A stretch of DNA of 19,630 nt, taken from Acidilobaceae archaeon (GTDB taxonomy: Archaea; Thermoproteota; Thermoprotei_A; Sulfolobales; Acidilobaceae). Location: the NCBI GenBank assembly GCA_027034115.1, contig JALVJB010000204.1:1-19630 (forward strand), read 5' to 3'. Shown piece by piece: positions 14,374 to 19,630 of this stretch (the first letter of the stretch is position 1; each line of letters starts with the position of its first letter). Position numbers and translations under genes: made by a program. Below the pieces are notes generated by a model. That model had not been told where the DNA came from, ran no database searches, and worked only from the letters and a program-made list of their open reading frames with translations.

Positions 14374-14390
14374 ACCCCTCGACGGGGATC
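14361..14390 (+). repeat. 7-bp hairpin at the pilin stop / ATPase start
   Basis: GATCCCC at 14361-14367 and GGGGATC at 14384-14390 are perfect complements with a 16-nt loop that contains the pilin stop codon. It could slow ribosomes or protect the 3' end of a pilin-only transcript. Confidence 0.4.
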
Positions 14391-15836
14391 CGCATGATCG
14401 CCAAAATAAAAAATATTTTTTATAGAAATAAATATAATAAAATGATGGAACTCCCACAAAGCCCTCGTCAAGATATTCCACAACTATCCGGGCCCGAGCC
14501 ACCCCCTATAGAAAGTGTTAGAATACAGTACACTATCCGGCCAGTAGAGTACTATATCTACGAGTCGGACACCGGGGCGCTGAGACTACGCTTCATAGAG
14601 CCGCGAGAGCCTCCACAAGAGGTAATAGAGGAAATACTGATGGGGACGAGGGAACCGTCCTCCCCCGTGGAAGCCTACTACAGGGACAAGTCGCTAAGCG
14701 GGTACGGCAAGCTATTCCCCTTAATAATAGATGATAACATCGAGGAAATAGCCGTCGACGGCCCCGGAAGCAATGTATCAGTAATAAACAAGCTAATCCC
14801 GGGCTTCTGGATAGACGTGGACCTGTCACTAGGAGAACCAGAGCTAGACTCCATAGCAATACAACTAGCCCGTAAGGCTGGGAGACTGCTAAGCCTAGCT
14901 ACACCATACGCGGAGGGTATAACGACCGAAGGCCACCGGGTAGCCGTCACCCTAGGCAGGGAGATCACGAGGCACGGCACCAGTATAGTTCTGAGAAAGT
15001 ACCCGGAGAAGCCAATCACTATCACCGATCTAATAGCTCAGAGAGTACTGACACCGCTCGCCACTGCATACTTGTGGATCCTAATTGAGGCCCACTCGTT
15101 CCTCATGATAATCGGCGGTATGGGAGCGGGGAAGACAACGCTACTCCAATCACTGGCGAGCCTAATCCCCCCATACCATAGGATCGTCACAATAGAAGAT
15201 ACCCCCGAGATACGATTATACCATAAGCACTGGGACTCCCTCGTAACAAGGCCCAGAATCCCTGGGGAAGAAATAGAAGACGTAGGCCTCGAAGACCTCC
15301 TACGCTTCGCACTCAGGAGGAGAGCCGACCATGTAATAGTAGGAGAAGTACGGGGAAGAGAGGCAAGACTCCTCGCCCAAGCGGCCGCAAGCGGGCATGG
15401 AAGCTTAACAACCTTCCACGCAGACGACCCCGAGTCAGCAATACTAAGGCTAAGGCTAGAACCAATCAACCTTCCACCACTCTTCCTCGAAGTCATAAAC
15501 GCCTTCATCCTCATAAGGAGGATACCAGTGGTAGGAGGCGGCTTCCTGAGACGCGTAGTAAGGATAACTGAGATCCACGACGATGAACTCTTCGACGTAT
15601 TCAGGTGGGATCCCATTAGCGATAAACTCCGGCCAAGCGACCCCGAGGAGGTCGCAGACAAGAGCAGAGTACTCAGGGAGGCTTGGACGAGGCTTGGAAT
15701 GCCCGGAGGAGATCTTGCTTCCGAACTAGCAGAGCGCTCCCGTTTTCTAGAGGAAAGACTCAGCCTGCCAAAAGAAACATTTATTTCGAGTTTATTTAAG
15801 TTTTATGCCGCCAGGTACGGGGTGCTCCGCGAATGA
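14370..15836 (+). CDS. Type IV pilus / secretion ATPase (GspE-TadA-VirB11 family)
   Basis: Hexameric assembly ATPase that powers pilin insertion, 488 aa. Walker A is GGMGAGKTT at 249-257, the Asp box lies in RIVTIEDTPE (271-280), the Walker B region is HVIVGEVRG (321-329), and the His box is GSLTTFHAD (344-352). An N-terminal domain with EIAVDGPGSNVSV (126-138) matches the TadA/FlaI-like N2 domain. The longest form starts at TTG 14370, overlapping the pilin stop. ATG 14394 (codon 9, GGGGATC upstream) and ATG 14442/14445 (codons 25-26, just after a very AT-rich stretch) are alternatives, because residues 1-45 carry no family signature. It overlaps the TadC-like gene by ATGA (15833-15836). Confidence 0.95.
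   Translation: MNPSTGIRMIAKIKNIFYRNKYNKMMELPQSPRQDIPQLSGPEPPPIESVRIQYTIRPVEYYIYESDTGALRLRFIEPREPPQEVIEEILMGTREPSSPVEAYYRDKSLSGYGKLFPLIIDDNIEEIAVDGPGSNVSVINKLIPGFWIDVDLSLGEPELDSIAIQLARKAGRLLSLATPYAEGITTEGHRVAVTLGREITRHGTSIVLRKYPEKPITITDLIAQRVLTPLATAYLWILIEAHSFLMIIGGMGAGKTTLLQSLASLIPPYHRIVTIEDTPEIRLYHKHWDSLVTRPRIPGEEIEDVGLEDLLRFALRRRADHVIVGEVRGREARLLAQAAASGHGSLTTFHADDPESAILRLRLEPINLPPLFLEVINAFILIRRIPVVGGGFLRRVVRITEIHDDELFDVFRWDPISDKLRPSDPEEVADKSRVLREAWTRLGMPGGDLASELAERSRFLEERLSLPKETFISSLFKFYAARYGVLRE
14408..14421 (+). promoter_or_regulatory. A6-TA-T6 palindrome inside the ATPase 5' end
   Basis: AAAAAATATTTTTT is a perfect 14-bp palindrome within an AT-rich island (about 14401-14443). Its centre lies 27 nt before ATG 14442, the distance of a TATA box from a leaderless start. 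The T6 could instead act as a terminator for a pilin-only transcript. Confidence 0.35.
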
Positions 15837-17269
15837 AACCCGCAGGAATCACTTCGCTGGCAGTGCGAATAGCAGGCACTTACACCAGAGACGCAACGGT
15901 CCTAAGCCAGAAACTAGCCAGACCCGACCTCCTGGGACCGCAAATCACCATTAAAATGAGGAAAATATTCAAATATTTTTACATATTAAGTCTCCTAGCA
16001 TCCACGCTCTCACCCCTAGTCGCGTTCGTCAACCCAGTGCTAGGACTACTGCTAGCGCTTACAGCCCTAGTCGAACTCGCACTACCCAACATCACCATAG
16101 CAACTTGGCGGCGAATGCTGGCCTGGGGGCTAGACCGGGAGACTCCAGCGGTTCTCACATACCTCCTACCCTATGCGAGCGGACCCAAATACCTGGCAGA
16201 CGTTATTGTAGGCGCTCCTCGAGACCACTTCACTTGGCTCCGGTGGGAGGCTGACAGGCTCGAGTACATCCTGAAGCTAGGGCACGACCCCCTATCCGCC
16301 CTGAGAGAACTAGCAAGGACCACTCCCTCAAAGAAGCTGAGAGAAGCCCTTCTAGACTACGTCAACACGCACGAGCTCGGGGCCCCCAGGAGCCAAGTCA
16401 CCATGAGGCTACTTGAGAGGGCCCTAGCAGAAGCCAGAGGGCAATGGAGAGGCTACATTGAACTAGCAAAGGGTATAATCGAATCAGTCGTAGCCTTAAC
16501 AATGTCTCTAGTTGTACTTGCCCCCATAGGCTTCATGGCATCCAAGGACCTAGCCCCTCTCGCCCTAATCCCCGCCATATTATCCCCCGTGGGGGCACTG
16601 GCACTCATCTCTATGAGGCCCGCCATCGGTGAGGGAGACACGGGGGGCGAGATTCCACTATTAGCCGTGGCGGGAGCGTTCGCCTCGACAATAGCATTCT
16701 TCACTGCCGGCTGGAAAATAGCCGTCGCCATACTAGCAATATTAACAATAATAGTGGAATATAGGAGTCACTTAGCGTTCCGTGCAGAGGAGAAGGCTAC
16801 AATGGTGCTCCGCGAGATAGCCGTAGGCGCCAGATACGGGAGGTTCACGCATGAGAGAATAACAGAGGCACTCCCAGCCGCATCAAAAGTTCTCAGGGCT
16901 CTAGTATCCGCGCTAACATACGCCGGGAAACTGGGAGTATCCGAGGCCCTCATCAATGTTTACAGAGTACTAGAGGAGGCCAGAGAGGCAAGGCTCAGCT
17001 CTAAAGGCCAAGGACTAGTACTCACGGGGGTAGCTGTGCTCACTCCCCCAGTCTCAATCTACATGATAAATATGCTCGCTAATCTAGCCAAAGGAGGAGA
17101 AGCTCTCGGGATAACCTCCAACCCTCAGAGCCTAGCCGTGTACCTCGCCGCGGCCTCACCGCTCATACCAGTCATAGGAGCAGCCCTGTGGAGAGGGCGG
17201 AAGCTATCCCTAATCCCCTCATTGACCGCCCTAGTACTATCCCTGGCCGCCTACTTCATACTAGGCTAG
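15833..17269 (+). CDS. TadC/FlaJ-type pilus assembly membrane protein (T2SF family)
   Basis: Polytopic inner-membrane platform protein that works with the assembly ATPase to build the pilus, 478 aa. Hydrophobic segments are visible at about 45-85 (YFYILSLLASTLSPLVAFV, VLGLLLALTALVELAL), 215-262 (SVVALTMSLVVLAPIGFMA and ALIPAILSPVGALALI), 278-306 (LLAVAGAFASTIAFFTAGW, AVAILAILTIIV), and near the C-terminus (VYLAAASPLIPVIGAALW, SLTALVLSLAAYFIL). Cytoplasmic T2SF-like helical domains lie between them (LREALLDYVNTHELG; AASKVLRALVSALTYAGKLG). The ATG at 15833 overlaps the ATPase stop, with GGGGTG about 9 nt upstream. It converges on the tRNA endonuclease gene with a 14-nt overlap. No prepilin peptidase gene is adjacent. 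Confidence 0.9.
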   Translation: MKPAGITSLAVRIAGTYTRDATVLSQKLARPDLLGPQITIKMRKIFKYFYILSLLASTLSPLVAFVNPVLGLLLALTALVELALPNITIATWRRMLAWGLDRETPAVLTYLLPYASGPKYLADVIVGAPRDHFTWLRWEADRLEYILKLGHDPLSALRELARTTPSKKLREALLDYVNTHELGAPRSQVTMRLLERALAEARGQWRGYIELAKGIIESVVALTMSLVVLAPIGFMASKDLAPLALIPAILSPVGALALISMRPAIGEGDTGGEIPLLAVAGAFASTIAFFTAGWKIAVAILAILTIIVEYRSHLAFRAEEKATMVLREIAVGARYGRFTHERITEALPAASKVLRALVSALTYAGKLGVSEALINVYRVLEEAREARLSSKGQGLVLTGVAVLTPPVSIYMINMLANLAKGGEALGITSNPQSLAVYLAAASPLIPVIGAALWRGRKLSLIPSLTALVLSLAAYFILG

Positions 17270-17747
17270 ATGAAGCCCTAGCTGAGTAGTAAGTAACTAT
17301 ACCATAATCATCAACGACAGCGATAATAGGCTCATAATCGTCCTTAGCCGCCGCCTTGCTCCACTCCACTATACGCCTAACAGAAGTAGGCCTGCCCTCG
17401 CTCAATACTAGCACTTCGAGCATCCGCCTCCCAGAGTAAGAGACGAGGAGCGTGCGCGGCCTAACACCCCTCCTCACACGCCTCCCACGCCTCCTCAAAT
17501 CATAGTAGACAAGGAATAAGTCGACGTCTCGAAGCAACCTCCGGGCCACTTCGAGAGCCCCCACCCACCCCCTATCAAAGCCTCTAACCTCAAGGCGGCC
17601 TCTAGCCACTTGATACGCGCCCTCGAGCGGGTCGATCTCACCGTCACTCATACTACCGGCTCCCGCCAACTGGTTACAGAACCTCTGGCTCAAGCACTCT
17701 CGTAAAAAGAGCCCGTCTTCCCGAATCTCAGCTACGGCATCGGGCAT
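17256..17747 (-). CDS. tRNA-splicing endonuclease, non-catalytic (beta-type) subunit
   Basis: A 163-residue protein whose C-terminal half matches the tRNA-intron endonuclease fold: DLFLVYYDLRRRGRRVRRGVRPRTLLVSY, then RRIVEWSKAAAK, then EPIIAVVDDYGIVTYYSA. Crenarchaeal enzymes are alpha2-beta2, with a catalytic and a structural subunit. The catalytic His (usually in an HSxYLV-like strand) reads YSGRRMLEVLV here, and the catalytic Lys before the AVVD strand is also absent. This fits the structural beta subunit, which contacts the bulge-helix-bulge RNA and stabilises the complex. The ATG at 17747 has GGAGGT 8 nt upstream and a TATA-like box at 17791-17800. The catalytic subunit is not in the window. 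The fold is fairly sure; the subunit type is inferred from the missing residues. Confidence 0.7.
   Translation of the reverse strand: MPDAVAEIREDGLFLRECLSQRFCNQLAGAGSMSDGEIDPLEGAYQVARGRLEVRGFDRGWVGALEVARRLLRDVDLFLVYYDLRRRGRRVRRGVRPRTLLVSYSGRRMLEVLVLSEGRPTSVRRIVEWSKAAAKDDYEPIIAVVDDYGIVTYYSARASSSLV
17261..17281. terminator. Hairpin spanning the TadC-like / tRNA endonuclease convergent stops
   Basis: CTAGGCT (17261-17267) pairs with AGCCCTAG (17274-17281) with one bulged C and a 6-nt loop. It covers the TadC-like stop codon. There is no T tract, so a termination role is uncertain. Confidence 0.25.
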
Positions 17748-17754
17748 GGCGCCT

Positions 17755-17800
17755 TACCTCCCATTTACTGGCTCGAAGACCCGGGTATATCCTTTTAATT
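17755..17800. promoter_or_regulatory. Divergent promoter region with shared AT box
   Basis: CCTTTTAATT at 17791-17800 reads as a TATA element on both strands. On the minus strand it sits about 48 nt before the endonuclease ATG, with ribosome site GGAGGT at 17756-17761. On the plus strand it sits about 40 nt before ATG 17836, with GGGGAGG at 17826-17832. Confidence 0.5.
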
Positions 17801-17835
17801 AGCTGGTAGATTGCTGAGTGGTAACGGGGAGGATA

Positions 17836-18012
17836 ATGTCCCTTCCAGAAGACTTCAAGGAGAGCCTAGTCAAGAAGCTATCCGATGAAGCCAAGAAATC
17901 CCTTTCAGAGGCTAAGGGGAGAATAGAACTCCAGTACCAGCAGTGCGGGGAAAAGCTAGAGTCTCGAGCCGAAAACCTCGTAAAGGATTTCGCGTCAGCT
18001 CTATCCTCCTAA
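17836..18012 (+). CDS. Small helical (coiled-coil) protein of unknown function
   Basis: A 58-residue, highly charged protein that is almost certainly one or two amphipathic helices: DFKESLVKKLSDEAKKSLSE, then GRIELQYQQCGEKLESRAEN, then LVKDFASALSS. It has one cysteine and no proline after residue 4. I do not recognise it; a subunit, adaptor or stalk-like role is conceivable, but nothing in the sequence proves it. The ATG at 17836 is preferred over GTG 17818 because GGGGAGG lies directly upstream (3-nt spacer). It is transcribed away from the endonuclease gene and overlaps the end of the ABC permease gene by 4 nt. It is short, but ribosome site, promoter and helix-like composition support it being real. 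Confidence 0.65.
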   Translation: MSLPEDFKESLVKKLSDEAKKSLSEAKGRIELQYQQCGEKLESRAENLVKDFASALSS

Positions 18013-18896
18013 AAGTCCATCCTCTTAACCACCATATAGGCCAGCGAGCTCAACACGATTATCCACGCGAAGAGGCTCACTAAAGCTAGAGCCAGATAAC
18101 TCCCAACGTCGATCTTAACTGTCTCGCCGGGGCCAAAAGGCAACACCACCGGGTTGCTCGGGTGGAGATACCCATAAAGGATCGAGGCAGCTCCACTAAC
18201 ACTCGTAAAGGGTACAGTCGCCTTGAAGATAATAGTAGCTTTAATCGCTGCTTCAACACTCTTAGTAGCTACGAAATAATAGGCTGATATCAAGCCCGCA
18301 GCGACCGATACTCCAAAGTAGACGACGAACCCCAGAACGTAGCCGATCACGGGCTTCCTAAACTTAATGCCCAGGAGCGCTGTCACCAGTAGCAGGGGGA
18401 GGGCTCCTAGACCGACTAGGGCGCTTTCAATACTCATCTCCAGGAAGCCAGCCTGTCTACCCGCAAGTATCCACGAGGCGCCGTACACGCTCAAACCACC
18501 AACGTAAAATACTATGACCATCATGACTAGGGCCGCAAGGGTTTTCCCAGCAACGTACTCCGCCCTAGATATCGGCCTCGATAGGATGAGCGCTATACCG
18601 GAATCCTCCAGGTCTGAGGCGAAGAGGTCGCCTCCGAAAAGTATCGCTATGAGCCAGCTCCAAGCTATAACGGTTAACGGTATAGCTACCGTTGCTGTTG
18701 TACCGTAACTCCCGCGGAAGCCCATAATAGTGGCCCACAGATAGGGGTCCGAGACCCTGTTATGCGAGAAGCCACGTACAAGCGCAGCGGCTATGAAGGG
18801 GAGAACCATAAGGGCTACAACGAACCATAGACTCTTCTTATTGCCCTCTCTCGATAGCTCGTACCAGGCAATCCGTAAAACACTCGAGGTGTTCAC
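18009..18896 (-). CDS. ABC-2-type transporter permease
   Basis: Membrane half of an ABC exporter, 295 aa. About six hydrophobic segments are visible: SLWFVVALMVLPFIAAAL, PLTVIAWSWLIAILFGG, TLAALVMMVIVFYVGGLSVY, LVGLGALPLLLVTALLGI, VIGYVLGFVVYFGVSVAAGL, and YLALALVSLFAWIIVLSSLAYM. The element FASDLEDSGIALILSRPISRAEYVAGK between the second and third is the family hallmark (as in NosY/ABC-2 permeases). The start is GTG at 18896, 2 nt after the ATPase stop, so the two are cotranscribed. Substrate is unknown; ABC-2 exporters handle drugs, lipids, polysaccharides, copper-enzyme assembly factors or peptides. The stop overlaps the small helical gene on the other strand. Confidence 0.9.
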   Translation of the reverse strand: MNTSSVLRIAWYELSREGNKKSLWFVVALMVLPFIAAALVRGFSHNRVSDPYLWATIMGFRGSYGTTATVAIPLTVIAWSWLIAILFGGDLFASDLEDSGIALILSRPISRAEYVAGKTLAALVMMVIVFYVGGLSVYGASWILAGRQAGFLEMSIESALVGLGALPLLLVTALLGIKFRKPVIGYVLGFVVYFGVSVAAGLISAYYFVATKSVEAAIKATIIFKATVPFTSVSGAASILYGYLHPSNPVVLPFGPGETVKIDVGSYLALALVSLFAWIIVLSSLAYMVVKRMDF

Positions 18897-18898
18897 GG

Positions 18899-19630
18899 CT
18901 ATCCACCCCTTACCAGGCGCAAGTATGCGTCCTCAAGGCTATACTGCGAGTACTCGAAGCCCTCCACCTTGAAACCAGCCTTTTCCACCATGGAGAGAAT
19001 GCTACTAGGAGTCTCGCCCTCTGGAGCCTCCACCTTAACCATGTTCGGAGACGTGGCCAGTACCGTGTACCCCTTCTCTGCTAGGAACCTTGCAAGGCTA
19101 GCAGCGTTAGGCGACCTGATCGTGACTAGGGTTCTACCACCAGCATACTCTGAAAGCTCCTTTAGAGTGCCTTGGAACACCACCTCTCCACGCCTTATTA
19201 TCACGACCTTGGTAACGATCTCCTCGAGTTCCCTGAGAATGTGGCTACTAACTAGCACACCGGAGCCCTCCCTCGCCAGGGCTACTATCTTGGCTCGAAC
19301 CTCTGCAACCCACTCCGGGTCGAGTCCAGATATGGGCTCATCCATTACATAGTACTTCCTATCTCTTAGGAAAGATTGAGCTATTAGGAGCCTTTTACGC
19401 AAGCCTTTACTGAGAGCCCCCACCTTATAGCTACAATACTCGCCCAGGCCCAACTCCTCGGCCGAAGCCCTCGCCCTCCTCCTAGCCTCATTCTTATCCA
19501 TACCCTCCAGGTACGCTAACTTCTCGAGGAGCTCGCATACCCTAGGCCATCTCGGCGCTTCAGGAGCCTCCGGCACATATCCTAGTATCCTCCTAATCCC
19601 GGGGTCCCGCTGAGGGTCAGCATCGTCTAC
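18899..19630 (-). CDS. ABC transporter ATP-binding protein, 5'-truncated by window end
   Basis: ATPase half of the ABC-2 exporter with the downstream permease. The frame stays open to base 19630, so the N-terminus and Walker A lie outside the window. Visible are a Q-loop region (RRILGYVPEAPEAP, with Pro-Glu where many have Gln), the signature LSKGLRKRLLIAQSFL (a variant of LSGGQ with Lys in place of the second Gly), Walker B YYVMDEPISGLDP, and the H-loop VSSHILRELEEI. A regulatory C-terminal beta domain follows (LVTIRSPNAASLARFLAEKGYTVLA), ending YSQYSLEDAYLRLVRGG as in NatA/CcmA-type ATPases. The GTG at 19576 is internal and is not the start. It sits 2 nt before the permease start. Confidence 0.93.
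   Translation of the reverse strand, partial: VDDADPQRDPGIRRILGYVPEAPEAPRWPRVCELLEKLAYLEGMDKNEARRRARASAEELGLGEYCSYKVGALSKGLRKRLLIAQSFLRDRKYYVMDEPISGLDPEWVAEVRAKIVALAREGSGVLVSSHILRELEEIVTKVVIIRRGEVVFQGTLKELSEYAGGRTLVTIRSPNAASLARFLAEKGYTVLATSPNMVKVEAPEGETPSSILSMVEKAGFKVEGFEYSQYSLEDAYLRLVRGG

Noticed and set aside
15038..15661. 207-codon open frame on the minus strand opposite the pilus ATPase
   Set aside because: Serine- and leucine-rich antisense shadow of the Walker A to His box region. It has no ribosome site or recognisable domain.
18969..19352. 127-codon open frame on the plus strand opposite the ABC ATPase
   Set aside because: Antisense shadow of a gene with clear ABC motifs; no supporting signals.
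1..19630. CRISPR array, insertion sequence, integrase or prophage genes
   Set aside because: No regularly spaced repeats, transposase motifs or terminal repeats were seen. Codon use appears even across the window.

Overview
This 19.6 kb window looks like a piece of a hyperthermophilic crenarchaeal chromosome, most likely Desulfurococcales-like. The signs are archaeal core genes (SRP54, aIF5A, deoxyhypusine synthase, a heteromeric-type tRNA-splicing endonuclease subunit), GGAGGTGA-type ribosome sites, TATA boxes near -26, frequent GTG/TTG starts, heavy AGG/AGA, ATA and CTA codon use, and very tight packing. I see no CRISPR array, insertion sequence, rRNA or tRNA. The order assignment is an inference from gene content and style.

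Layout. (1) 1-591: 3' part of an MscS-type mechanosensitive channel. (2) 664-3087: a ferrous iron uptake pair, FeoB followed 3 nt later by a small winged-helix protein with a CxCx2Cx5C cysteine cluster (FeoC-like). (3) 3089-4261, minus: an acyl-CoA dehydrogenase. (4) 4444-4854: aIF5A, behind an intergenic region with a long inverted repeat. (5) 4851-9484, minus: an apparent operon TldD - TldE - SRP54 - SPOUT/TrmY-like protein, with ATGA overlaps at two junctions. (6) 9523-11653, minus: an AbrB-PhoU regulator followed by a histone-deacetylase-fold amidohydrolase. (7) 11870-12373: an unrecognised basic protein with strong expression signals. (8) 12359-13863, minus: deoxyhypusine synthase and, downstream, a DUF429-family protein that is intact over the whole domain but has no ATG, GTG or TTG start. 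(9) 13951-17269: a type IV pilus-like operon (pilin, GspE/TadA-type ATPase, TadC-type membrane protein). (10) 17256-17747, minus: a non-catalytic tRNA endonuclease subunit. (11) 17836-18012: a small coiled-coil protein. (12) 18009-19630, minus: an ABC exporter permease and its ATPase, the ATPase cut by the window end.

Functional links. aIF5A and the deoxyhypusine synthase that starts its hypusine modification both lie here, 8 kb apart and in opposite orientation. The pilin, ATPase and membrane protein form a minimal secretion/assembly set without a prepilin peptidase in view. SRP54 is packed with a TldD/TldE protease pair and a divergent RNA-methyltransferase-fold protein. All five complete convergent gene pairs are 1 nt apart or overlap, so termination signals must lie inside the opposing genes.

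Most worth a second look: the DUF429 gene without a usable start codon, the degenerate guanine-specificity motif in FeoB, the divergent SPOUT protein, the A6-TA-T6 palindrome inside the start of the pilus ATPase gene, and the 78-nt inverted repeat in front of aIF5A. I found no clearly new multi-gene system.
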